Shown: positions 1 through 9,610, numbered from the stretch's first letter. The stretch: DNA of 10,288 nt from Gelatoporia subvermispora B (GCA_000320605.2 KB445850.1:1-10288), one strand, 5' to 3'. Numbers and translations: made by a program. The notes: a model not told the origin generated them from the sequence alone.

Positions 1-190
1 CAATTCCCCATTTCAACTTGCCACAGCTTGCCGGGCTTTGCCGGGGTCTACAGTCCGCCGCAAGCTCCCGCAAGCTGCCAAAGTCCATAAAAGGCGCTAC
101 ACGATGTTGGGCAAGTGCTAAAAGTATGCACAAGGTCGACAGGTTTCGCAAGTAGTACTTTACAGGTTTGTACACTACGAGTATATTACA
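1..190. repeat. Left subterminal repeat region of the transposon
   Basis: This gene-free arm lies just beyond the transposase stop codon. It holds a cluster of the pentamer GCAAG or its complement: CTTGC at 17-21 and 27-31, a CTTTGC variant near 36-41, then GCAAG at 60-64, 70-74, 111-115 and 148-152. The outer copies sit in an AACTTGCC/AGCTTGCC context and the inner ones in CGCAAGCT or GGCAAGTG contexts. The right arm of the window has the same motif. CACTA-like elements are known to carry arrays of short subterminal motifs bound by transposase; that this is such an array is an inference. I see no clear terminal inverted repeat or target duplication, so the true tip probably lies outside the window. 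Confidence 0.6.
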
Positions 191-3100
191 CTACTGTAGT
201 GTTTCGAAGGCATGGTGGTCAATGTACTTATTCACAAAATACGTGCGGATTGACGGCGCGTCGAGGGTCTCGTGCGGCGCAATGGCGCAAATGAAATCGG
301 AGCCGTATTCAGGCATTAGATGAGCCGCCCGGGTGATGGTGTCGAGATGGACGATCCCCAAGATCGGGGAGCCGTCACTCGCATATTGAGCCTCGACCTG
401 CCAAAGACCAGTCGCTTCATCCGGTTCGGGCGCTGTACGTTCATACCAGTGCACCAATGCACACGGATATTGTATGCCGTGGTACCTGAAGGACATGAAC
501 AGGTGTATCCGGGCAACGTCGAGGCCCAGCATACCCTCAGCGTCAGGATCGGTGTTGACAAATACACAGTCGTATCGCGGTGGTCCCCTGTACCATGAGG
601 GCGTGGCACGGATGTGCTCCCTGTGCATGCCGCCCACGCCACACGGGTCGCTTGGGGCGAAGAAAGTGGCAGCGGCGGAATAATAGACATACACCCTCTC
701 GTTGAAGCAAGGACTGTCCTCGATCGAGACGTCGTCCGATGAAATCTCGCTATCAGGCTGCAATTGGTCGTAGAGGAAGCGGCGAATTAGTTCGAGGAGG
801 CGAGGTTGCTCGACTTCGGCAGCCAAGCTCGGGACATCCTTTGAATATTTACGCTCTGAGCATGCATGGTGAGTAAACCTGCACTGAGGGGACAGAACAT
901 GGGCCACTTACGACTAGTCGCTGCTAGATCTATGTGGTTATAGACCCGAGGCCCCGGTGCATCGCCCTCGTCTTCAGGCGGGGTAAAATGCGGCTTGTCG
1001 CTCGCGTTAACATCAGACGCATCACCAGCCACGTTCACGTCATTCCCGGTCGCAGCCTGGCCGGCATCGCGCTGGGCAAAGGCGTCACAATATGCTGATG
1101 AGTAGCAAGATAATTAGGCTCGCGAACCGGTTAAAACTACGCTGACCTACCTTGAGATGCCAGTTCCAAAAGTACGGCTGCTAAGCACGTCCCTTCGAGC
1201 ATCCCGCGCGACTCAAAGTCGACACGTGAAGCAGCAAGCTTGTCTAATCTTTGGTTGGTTAGTAGCATCTGGCCGAGAGCGTTGTGTCGACTAGATCGGC
1301 GCCAGGGTTCTTTCACCGCTTTAATGTGTTTTGATTCGGTTATCGATGAACACAATCCGTTGGGGGCACCGAAAGCTTCGATTAGGGCCCTGTAATGCGA
1401 TAGAGCGTGCTGTCGAGGTAATGAGAAGCCATTAGGGCGAACGCCCTCGGTGCGGAAGATCTCTCGGTATCGGTGAAAGCGATCGAGTGCGTCGTCCAAT
1501 CGCTCGAGGGATTCATCCGTATGTATATTCTGACGGGCGATGTAACAGAAGTCCATGAATGCCGTGAGGCATCGGACCATGTCGTCGGGGACGTGCCCTA
1601 CAATCGCAGGGATATACACCTGAAGACCGCATTAGAAATGAACTCGGATCAGTCGAATTCGAATGCCATACCTTCATGAGCGCTTTTGAATCGTCGCCGG
1701 TCCACTGTTTAAATCCGCGGCCTTCTGGGAAGCGTCTCAGACCCGCAAATGGAGGCGCTGAGGCGATTCTGCAACAAGACGTTATCGCAACTCGAAAGCA
1801 TCAGTGATATTTGGACGTACCTTCTATCAATGTCAGCTAAGATCTCGTCTGCACGAGTCTTGCCGTGCTTGTGAACAAGGTAGTCCTCAACCCACACGAC
1901 CAAGTGGTCCTTGAAGGTCCCTTTGATCACTTGGTGGAGTATGTCGGGAGAGAGCAGCTCGTTGATGTTGGCCCGTGGAAAGTCGTTAGTGAAGGGCTAC
2001 ATTGAGATGTCAGTCAGCCAATTGAAGCGAAAACGTAGCACAGCAAAGCAAAGGAACAGAAGAAGATGAGAAGAACGAAAAGTAAAGGTAAAATGAAAGA
2101 GATAGAGTACAGTCATTAGTAGTCCACGGTGTACAATGGCGAAGTCGGCGATGCTGCACTGAGCGTCCTTCAGGCTGGGATGCAGCCATTTGGTGGTATG
2201 GCTTTGTGCATTGCAAATGCGACGCACTCGACAGTCCCATCCGGATCGATGGCTTTTGAGGAGCTTCTCGCAGGACTGCTTGAGTGATTGCCCTGCCAGC
2301 GGAGATTTGCATTCTACTTGAGCAACCGGTCAGTTGTGATGCTCGTGTTGGGACCATCCAAGAGAATTCACCGATGTCATCAATGTTGAAGGTGACCTTG
2401 ATCTGAGGAACACCACGAGGTGTTGGTGGAATGCTGGACAGCTCTTAGCTTGCAGAGCAGGTTGTTGTCCTTCGTGAGTGGATGCTCGCCCTTGTAGACT
2501 TGACTCAAGACAGTCGGCTGATAGTCAGCGGTTGTGGAGAAGCTAAAGGCAGATTCAGTGACCGTATAGCACAAGATTTCGGACTACTACTTACATCTGA
2601 CTCTTGCGAGTGGGAATGACGGTATCGTACATGATGAGCTTGATAATGGTACCACAGGTGGTCTCGATACCCAGTGTCAGTGGACAAACATCGACAAGGA
2701 CGATGTCCTTTAAGTCATCATCACCAGGAAGAACACCACCCTGGACGGTAGCACCGTACACGATGGCCTCATCAGGGCTGATTCCCTTCGACGACTCCTT
2801 GCCGAAGTACTCCTTAAGGAGCTGCTGGATCTTGGTGATACGAATCGAATCGCCGACGAGAACGACCTCATCGATGACCTCTTTCTTGAGGTTCGTGTCC
2901 TTGAGTATCTGCTCGACGGTTTCATGATTCTCTTGGAGAAGCCAATGCAGATCTCCTCGAGATTGGCATAGGTGAGGGTCTCTGAGAAGTCGTTTCCAGC
3001 CTCAAAGTTCTCGATCTTGATGTGAGTCGACTGTTGACTGGAGAGCGTGCGCTCCGCCTTTTCGACCTCGCGCAGTGCGCGGAGGTTGCGAGTAACGTTC

Positions 3101-6100
3101 GTGCTGGTCTTCTTGTACTGCTTGATGAGGTAGTCTATAAGACGGTTGTCGAAGTTCTCACCACCGAGGTGAGTATCACCAGTGGTAGCTAAGACCTCGA
3201 CTCATCGCCCTTCTTATCCAGACCATATGCAATAGCGACAGCAGTGGGTTCGTTAATGATACGGAGGACCGGGAGGCCGGGGATAGTATTAGCATCCTTC
3301 GCGGCTTCGCACCGAGCGTCGTCTGAGTCCTTTCAACAGTGAGCCGCTGATCTAATCCACACTGAGAGTACCACTTACAGGTAGGGACAGTGACAATGGT
3401 GTGCGTGACAAGCTTTCCGAGATGCGCCTTTACAGTCTCTTTCATCTCGCCCGAGACCATGGCAGAGATCTCTACAGGTGTCTACGTGAGATGTCAGAAT
3501 TAGCGCGGTGTGTAGGACTTGTTATGCTCACGAATTAATCATCCTTACCACGGTATTAACTATGGCAGGCTTATCTCTGTTGATAAAGTTCTTGAAGGGC
3601 CAGTGCTTCATGTTGCACTTGACCTCTGCGCTGTCGAACTTGTGACCAATGGGGAATTTCGCATCGAATACGGTATTGTTGGGGTTCGAGTGAACACGTT
3701 CTTCGCAGTGTTGCCCTCACACTATATATATTAATTGATCAACGAGTCTGCGGCTGTTATATGCATTTACTCACCAATATCGATCACAGCTCCAAACTCG
3801 GAAATATCGTCCTCCTGAATGGCAATGGAGATAGGGAAGGGTAGATGCAACGTAAGGAAAGCGAGGAAAATGAGGGAGATCGATGACGCCAGGCACTACA
3901 ATTGCATCCGTGTCGGTCATCGATCAAGAGATGTTGCACCTTGGGAAAGAAGCCGAGTTAAATCACCAATGAGGATATCCTCATTGGTCGCGTCCTTAAG
4001 ATTCAGATCCTTGGAAACAGCTGCCCGACGGTCTTCGGTGTCTTCCTGAAGGTAGCAAGGCTTGAAAGCGCAGCTGTTGACTTGGCTCAGAAGCGACACA
4101 TCGAAGGTACCTCCACCGAGGTCAGTCTTGTGGTACTTGGTGAAAATGGACGCCATTCCCCGATTAGGACAAGGAATATCCCAGGTATCGACACTGAGAT
4201 CGCAGTCGAAACTGTCTTGGTAATATGGAGTAAGATTGTTGTCAGTGGAAGGTAAAACATCACGCACCACAAATCCAGCCCTTGCAGCAGGAGAGCATGT
4301 TCTGCTCATCGTGGCACTTGTAGGTAGTGCACTTCTCGCCTTACAGTAGTGGCACAGCAGTCCGAGTACCGCGTCCGACGCTGTCTAGACAACGAGACAT
4401 GTCCTCGCGAAGTTGAAGTCTTTGTCATAGCAAAAGATGCTAGTGGCGACAATAGGAAAGAAAAGGCAGAGAACAAGAACAGAAGCAAGAAAGGGCGAAT
4501 AATGAAGGAAAAAAACAAATGACTTATAATGACATCGCCAACTATGCCGTAGGTGTCCCACATTTCTCCGATTTCTAGTTCCTGAACAACAAGATCCGTA
4601 TGATTGCATTTGCGAGTGAGCATTTCCGGATCGTCGTCCAAATAGTTCTTGTTGGCGGTGCACCTGTTCGAGAGCATGATTGAGCTTCGGGAACAACAAA
4701 ATTGTTGCTGTCTCACCTTGCGCACCAGCCCTGCACGATGCATCCGAGCAGGGCTTGTTCCGGATAATCTGCAATATACGGGCCTAAACCATATATCACA
4801 CGACGACATTGTCCATCCGGACACCTGACAACCTCGGGAGTTGTCATACCCGGCCTGAGCGTGTGAAGAATGTGTGAGAGCGACACATGGAATAGTCGAC
4901 GTCGGAATTTCCTGAAGGCGTTGTCGTTCGTAAAGCATTTATCCGCTAATTCAAATTAGATTATTCAGTGCTTGAATGGGGCTGAACGGAAGGTCAAACT
5001 TACCTTTCGGGATAGATAGAAAACCAACCAATACCACAGCATTGCGATGTGCACGACGCACACTGTTGTGAACATTCCCGATCGAGAGATATAAAGGGTA
5101 ATACTCGTTTTGGCCGGTAGCGACGGATACTGTTGTTTTGTCGCTGCCGAGGATGATGGGAACAAACATGCTTCCATGTGTGTTTTTATCCTTCGTAATT
5201 TCGTCCTGAAAATATTTGCGCTGGTCAGCGAAGGCAAGGGTATTGTAATCGAAACTTACTGCTTGTTGCCACGCCCAGTTGCCGGACATGAAGTCCTTCA
5301 GGCGTCTCTGATAATGTTCGCCACGAGGTATGTAATGGTGTTGTGGGATGTAATCAAACTCCTCCCTGAAGTCAGGGTTGTCGAGGATGTTGTGCACGAG
5401 AAGGCGTGGATCGCGGAACCATATGTCGTACTCCGCAAGCATCCATGGAGGTGTTTCGCCTTCCGGGAGTTCGTCGTTGTACTTGAATTTCGCGTTTTGC
5501 CATTGGACGTCACCGAGAAGTGTGGAGTCGATTACATTGTACAGTTCTTCGTGATTTTCAAATGGAGGTTTGTCATGGTGGCGGGCGAGTGTTGCTGCCC
5601 ATAACATGCACAGGAAATCGATGTCTTTTGCTGACATCTGGTTGCGCCGGTAAAGAAAATCGGCTGCTTCGAATTCAATGCAGTTGTTGTACGGTGACCA
5701 GTCATCCGGCCCTGGCTCGGGCCGAGGTACTGGTGGTGCATTTTCAGGCAAGTAATTCCCTTGTTCGTCGCATGGCTTAGCTAGATGAAGGATTGAGCTA
5801 AGACGAAGCACCGAAGAACATGAGATACATACCATTTAATGCTTCGTGCTCCTGTACGAAGATGTAGCTATCGTCTTCGAGAGCGGCATGAGCTGGCCTA
5901 GGTGCGTCTGTTTGAGGCTGTTGTTGCCCTCGCCCTTCCCATTCTCGATCGCATCAGGATATTCGGGTGGAGTGTCTTCTTTACCATTGACGGTATGTGC
6001 TTCTTCTGTATTGTCTGTGCTGTTCGGGCGGGTGGCGTCAGCTCCGGGCTCATCCTCTTGGTCTCCGAGGACACGATCAGGTCGCATGAAATGATCGTCT

Positions 6101-6408
6101 TCGTCTTCCTGATCTCCAGAGCCCTGTATCAGGTCAATTTGCACCTGCCCATCTCCTTCAGCCTGTTCTTCGTCTTCTTGGCCTCCAGAACCATGCGCTG
6201 GGTCAAATCGTTCGTGACCACGGTCTTCATTCAGACACGGTGAAGCTTGAGCCCGGGTATTAGAGTTGGGACTGGGAGGCCGTGGTAGCCGGAGATGAAG
6301 GATGGCGGGAGGGTCATGGATATGGAAGGTTCGTTCATGTCTGGTAAGACCGTTGCGACTCTTGAAAGGTCGTCTGTTGCAGCCCGGGGCTTGGCAGAGG
6401 AATTCCAT
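191..6408 (-). CDS. Plavaka-type (CACTA-like) DNA transposase, 11 exons, 1058 aa
   Basis: This is a transposase of the Plavaka group, presumably a nuclear protein that cuts and rejoins the element's ends. Exons (minus strand): 6408-5985, 5907-5833, 5780-5260, 5205-5004, 4945-4717, 4663-4528, 1996-1821, 1768-1672, 1619-1151, 1094-912 and 855-191. They sum to 3177 nt with an open frame throughout. The start codon has a strong ACCATGG context. The N-terminus has a zinc finger (C5-x4-C10-x13-H24-x4-H29), followed by acidic [12 protein letters not shown] repeats (residues about 73-122). The core holds blocks I recognise from Plavaka proteins: [11 protein letters not shown] (168), [10 protein letters not shown] with D362, a C482-A-R-C485 knuckle, [15 protein letters not shown] (533-547), [14 protein letters not shown] (712-725) and a C-terminal [12 protein letters not shown]362, D534 or D547, and E715 or E724 are candidate catalytic acids, unproven. 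All introns are GT-AG except the sixth, which is 2531 nt long, starts with AT and contains a BiP pseudogene. The second intron (5984-5908, GTAAAG...CAG) is required to keep the frame. It is divergent from the plus-strand gene, 220 bp away. Confidence 0.88.
1998..2362 (-). other. Intron 3' part without recognisable gene
   Basis: Downstream of the last Hsp70 homology, which ends near an EcoRI-like GAATTC at 2363-2368, there are about 250 bp I cannot assign. Open frames here have no family features, and the C-terminal lid expected of an Hsp70 is not readable. Positions 2024-2107 form a pyrimidine-rich tract on the minus strand, followed by a CTGAC branch-like site and the TAG acceptor at 1999-1997. 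This part is probably a mixture of decayed insert and the original transposase intron end. Confidence 0.45.
2363..3907 (-). pseudogene. Decayed ER Hsp70 chaperone (BiP/Kar2-like) gene copy, intron-containing
   Basis: BiP is the ATP-driven Hsp70 of the ER lumen. A start codon at 3907 precedes a hydrophobic signal-like stretch ([19 protein letters not shown]) and [13 protein letters not shown], typical of fungal BiP N-termini, but codon 4 is already TAG (3898-3896). Recognisable Hsp70 blocks follow in order: [15 protein letters not shown] and MKHWPFK (about 3680-3580), [14 protein letters not shown] (about 3470), [21 protein letters not shown] (about 3260-3200), [14 protein letters not shown] (about 3180-3140), [18 protein letters not shown] (about 2660), [12 protein letters not shown] (about 2510) and [15 protein letters not shown] (about 2430-2385). 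Host-style introns persist at 3774-3722, 3548-3482, 3378-3323 and 2594-2543, so this is a genomic copy and not a retrocopy. Breaks: the DLGTT phosphate-1 region is lost, the phosphate-2 block is lost at 3199, the frame shifts near 3685, 2918 and 2446, and the C-terminal lid is absent. It cannot encode a working chaperone. Confidence 0.85.
3908..4450 (-). other. Insert upstream of the BiP pseudogene, with a stray Hsp70 block
   Basis: This stretch lies between the transposase exon end and the BiP pseudogene start. It contains one clear Hsp70 fragment, [13 protein letters not shown] (4123-4085), which is the phosphate-2 loop motif. The sequence on either side of it is not Hsp70 in any frame I can read. 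Farther upstream a short frame (4400-4260) encodes a cysteine-rich peptide (six Cys, ending CCKGWICGA) but has an internal TAA at 4343-4341. A GTGCGT donor-like site follows at 4267. I cannot name a gene here; it may be promoter, 5' region or scrambled remnants brought in with the chaperone copy. Confidence 0.4.
3965..3988. repeat. Perfect 24-bp palindrome
   Basis: The half-site ACCAATGAGGAT is followed directly by its exact reverse complement, with no spacer. It lies in the insert about 60 bp upstream of the BiP-like start codon. It could be a dimeric protein-binding site, a rearrangement scar or chance. No function is known to me. Confidence 0.7.
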
Positions 6409-6628
6409 GGTGAAAACGAGGTTTGACAAGGATATGAGGGAGGAATGCACATGGACAAGATCTCCGGTTCCGGCAGCGGGCTGCCGCAAGAGCCGCAGGA
6501 CGCGGCGAGGTGCCCAAAATGTCTAAGTCCGTTATGTGTTAGGCGATCCAGGCGCTGATGCTGGAATTTTTCTGAGACACTTACCCCTCGCCAGCACTAC
6601 CCCTCAACTCCAACTTCATTCTCCTATC
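6409..6628. promoter_or_regulatory. Divergent intergenic promoter region
   Basis: These 220 bp separate the transposase start (6408, minus) from the accessory gene start (6629, plus), so the promoters and 5' leaders of both genes must lie here or overlap. The plus-strand side just before the start is pyrimidine- and C-rich (about 6580-6627), as is common near fungal transcription starts. I see no convincing TATA box. Shared control of the two genes is an inference from the layout. Confidence 0.55.
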
Positions 6629-9610
6629 ATGGCCTGTGGTACTCGCGCTAGCAACAAAGGCAAGAAGGTGGCGGCTCCTGACATGCCCCGATCAAGGCGT
6701 ACTTCTGCGCAAGTTCGGGCAGAAGCAGAGGAGAAGGAGGCCCAACAGGCCGCCAAGGAAGCACGCACGAAGAAGGGTAAGAAGGCGATCAAGGAGATGG
6801 AAGACCAGGCTCGTGCCGACGAGGTGAAGGATCCTTCTGTTGCTGAGGGTGCCCGGATTACCCGTGCCCTGTTGACGAAGTACGGTTGCTCTTCTGAGGA
6901 GGAGTTCCACAACTTGCTGCAGAAGGCTGCCGCGATGAAAGACGAGGCGGCGGCACCCAAAGAAGCTCCTGCTGAGAAAACAAAGGTAGTTGAAGAACAT
7001 AAGGATCAGCCAGAGCCTGTGCAGAATGAACCAATGGACGCACCAAGTTCTCCCATCCCTGGCGATGTCGAGATGGCTGAGCCGCCCACTGACTTCGACA
7101 TCCAAGCACCCGGTGATGACGAAAACCTCCAGATGTCCTACGAGAGGACCAATCTGTTCGTCATTTCCGAGGATGACGACACGTACTTGGGGATGGTGGC
7201 GAAAGCTGTGAGTATCGTCAGAAATGTCTTGGAGGACAACGTTGGACTGACTCACCTTATCACCTTAAAGCAAGCCGGTTATCTGGTTAACCGCTGTGAC
7301 GAGGGTACCACTGAGTACTGGAGACAGTGTGGTGAGTCCCGGCGAGCTGACCACATTAGAGCGTACTCACCTTTCGTAGATGGCTTGCGAGAGGCTGCCA
7401 AGAGCACTGCACTGGCATTCAAGCAACGCCAGAGGGACGATGACGAAGATGGGCTAGAGGATGATCGGGCTAGCAAGAAGGTTAAGATCAGCCACAATAA
7501 AGAGAATCAGCACGAGGCAGCCGGTACTCACCAGATGCCAAAGCTAGTTCCCGCGAATGGAAGGTGAGTCTCCGAGCGCACGCTGTTAAAATTTTGATTG
7601 ACGCACATTTTGACAATCCTATCACAATGCTCCTCAATGGTCGCGCCTTGGACTGGTTTCATTCTGGGAGAGCTCCTCTGGTGACCAGCACCGTGCCGAC
7701 TCAGCCCACCGCCGGATCTATGTTGAGACTCCCGCCTGGCAAAACCATTGCTGCGCCGACTCAGTCCGGATCCATGCTCAAGCTTCCACTGAACAAAAGT
7801 ACTATCTCTGCGCCGACTGAGCCCGGATCCATGCTGAGACTCCCACCGGACGTGTCCATCTCTGCCTCTGCGCCGACTCGTCCTAGACCTCGCCCTAAAC
7901 CTACGGGCAAGGCAGCGCTGGGCAACACGCACAACACAACCACGACTTCAGGACGGGCGCAACCAATGAACCCCCACCCTCAGCATGTCCTGGCACTCCG
8001 AAGCCGTCTCCTGTATGTGTACACTCTGTCATATGTTGGTACAGGTTCACTGACAGCCCTGGCAGAAAAAATTTCAGAAGCTACCTGGATCGCCTCTGAA
8101 ACTTGGCGGCCAATCCTCTGCGGGCTCTATGCCGATCAGACCGGAGACACCTGTCGCAAAGAAGACTTCGAACGCCCCCATCGCCAATGCGCAGCAGACC
8201 AATGCAGACGCACCTGCATTCCAGTTGAATAGTTACGGTGGTCTTCATGATGAGGATGAGAAGTGTGAGCGCGATGCAGCGCTCAGTAGTCCCATCAGGG
8301 CTGGGACTCGTGTAACAAGCCAGGTAAGTACCTGTGTCAACCATGAATAACTCATAGATCTGACTATTGTGTAGATGATGATCTCTCTTCTAGAGTCAGA
8401 CGAGGAACCCACAATGCAGATTGTCGCAAAGCCAAAGGCCCGGACTGCGCCTACCACCAAGAAAGCCACTGTTGCCACGAAAAAAGGCAAAGGCAAGGGC
8501 CGTGTAAAAGAGGAACCTACCGAGGTGAAGCTCGAGGACGACGCAGAAGTCAAATACGACCCGGAAGCGCTCCCCGCGCATGTCGCGAATAGCGAACATT
8601 GGATAGGTGTCATTCTGCCGACGTACCGCAGATTAATGGGATGCTGCACGACCCCTTTCTCGCTCCCAAGTAACAGGGCACTCTCCCTCCTGCAAGACCT
8701 GTACGATGCCCTTTTTCCCGACTATCCTCCGGAGAACATCTCGGGCAACCCCTCCCACCCCATGTTCAAAAAAGTGAGATGTTTGCTTGCAAACACGATT
8801 TTTGTGTCTGACATACCGTAGGCCAACGCTCGGGTGGGTGACCACAGGAACGACATTGCGGGAGCCGCAGCGACCACAGTGCATGAGTTCTTCGCCTCTC
8901 AACCGGAGAAATTTCCCGACATGGAAGCTCGCGTGCAGTACGCGGAGAAGACCATTGAATACGACTCATTCATGTATGTGAAGGCTGAGGGAGATGACAT
9001 TGAGGTATGTACAATACTGGATGAAGTCCATGGGCTGATAACTTGGCTTGATTTCAGCAATGGACCGGAACGCTCCGTGGCCCCCTTGTACTGAAGACGC
9101 TTGCCAAGCATTTTCGTGCACTCGATGGCGCGCTCGAGATCAAGGGTTATGACCTCCCTATTGGGGCGATTGCCCTCTCTGCGACTGCGGTAAGTTAGCA
9201 CAATGCGTTGTCATGCGGCGCATTGAAATACATTCCATTAGGTTCGACGTGCCTTCTCGCTGTACGCCCAGCGCCGGGTAGTCTTCGGAGTCGATAAGCG
9301 GGGTGCTCAGGTCCCGATCATCGCATCTACGTTCCAGGCGCCGCACCAGAAGGGGGTCGGAAAGCTGACCAAGAGCGACTCCGACTTCAGCGGGAAGAAT
9401 TGGGGCCCCTACTTGGCCGTTTTTATGGAAACTACTCAAGGATTGGAGCCAGAGCAACTCCGTCGCATCACAAGACTGGCCGAAGCAATGGCGCACAAGG
9501 AAGGGCGTCCTCAGCCATCCGCAGGTCATGTCACTGCTGTGAACTCAGCTGGGGTCAAGGTTCGCCGCCATCACATCAGCCACTCTGATGTTGAGGACGA
9601 CGATCTCTAG
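6629..9610 (+). CDS. Transposon accessory protein, DUF6532-like C-terminal domain, about 863 aa
   Basis: Likely exons: 6629-7563, 7689 (or 7671)-8016, 8078 (or 8066)-8323, 8375-8773, 8822-9004, 9058-9189 and 9242-9610. The last five junctions are firm, with GTAAGT/GTGAGA/GTATGT donors, introns of 48 to 53 nt and preserved phase. The second and third introns are less certain: the better donor at 8013 would break the frame, while GTGTAC at 8017 keeps it. The ATG at 6629 has A at -3 and G at +4. The N-terminus is rich in Lys, Glu and Ala (residues about 22-70, likely helical or coiled coil). Next come a Pro/Glu-rich linker, a helical segment around NLFVISEDDDTYLGMVAKAV, and an acidic stretch with a nuclear-signal-like SKKVKI (about 282-287). 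Proline-rich tandem repeats follow. The C-terminal 250 residues (HPMFKKANARVGDHRNDIAG, GPLVLKTLAKHF, DLPIGAIALSATAVRRAFSLY, NWGPYLAVFMETT) resemble, from memory, the basidiomycete domain DUF6532, whose function is unknown. Its position suggests a partner of the transposase; no catalytic motif is visible. Confidence 0.68.
7693..7884 (+). repeat. Imperfect tandem repeat, about 57-60 bp units, inside the accessory gene
   Basis: Units begin with G(C/T)GCCGACT at 7693, 7753, 7810 and, partially, 7870. Each full unit encodes a peptide like APTQSGSMLKLPLNKSTIS: a Pro-Thr start, GSM, then L-K/R-LP. A weaker relative (LPGSPLKLGG, SAGSMPIRP) appears in the next exon. Units differ by multiples of 3 bp and stay in one reading frame, which supports this stretch as coding. 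The repeat is probably a flexible, disordered linker. Confidence 0.75.

Larger units (their letters stand above)
1997..4527 (-). other. Giant sixth intron of the transposase, carrying inserted host DNA
   Basis: The transposase coding sequence stops at residue 529 (ending GIVGDVI) at 4528 and resumes in phase 0 at 1996 with [10 protein letters not shown], the order expected for Plavaka proteins. The intervening 2531 nt therefore behave as an intron about 40 times longer than its neighbours. The acceptor side looks native, with a CTGAC branch site followed by TAG. The donor side reads ATAAGT, one base from the consensus GTAAGT. The nearest GT donor that keeps the frame (GTCATT at 4533) would drop two residues. 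Purine-rich plus-strand stretches (pyrimidine tracts on the sense strand) lie at each end, about 4451-4519 and 2024-2107. Between them lie BiP-related pseudogene sequences. Efficient splicing is doubtful. Confidence 0.75.

Noticed and set aside
2604..2927. Plus-strand open frame of 107 codons
   Set aside because: It is the antisense of a clear Hsp70 exon of the BiP-like pseudogene.
2363..3907. Functional BiP gene carried by the transposon
   Set aside because: The early stop, several frameshifts, loss of both phosphate-loop regions and missing lid exclude a working Hsp70.
2363..3907. Retrocopy (processed pseudogene) of BiP
   Set aside because: Four introns with consensus splice sites interrupt the Hsp70 homology, so it came from genomic DNA.
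5110..5604. Plus-strand open frame of 164 codons
   Set aside because: It lies antisense to the best-conserved transposase exons and shows no family features.
5902..6243. Plus-strand open frame of 113 codons, hydrophobic in places
   Set aside because: It is antisense to the acidic repeat region of the transposase. The hydrophobic look comes from reading GAN codons on the opposite strand.
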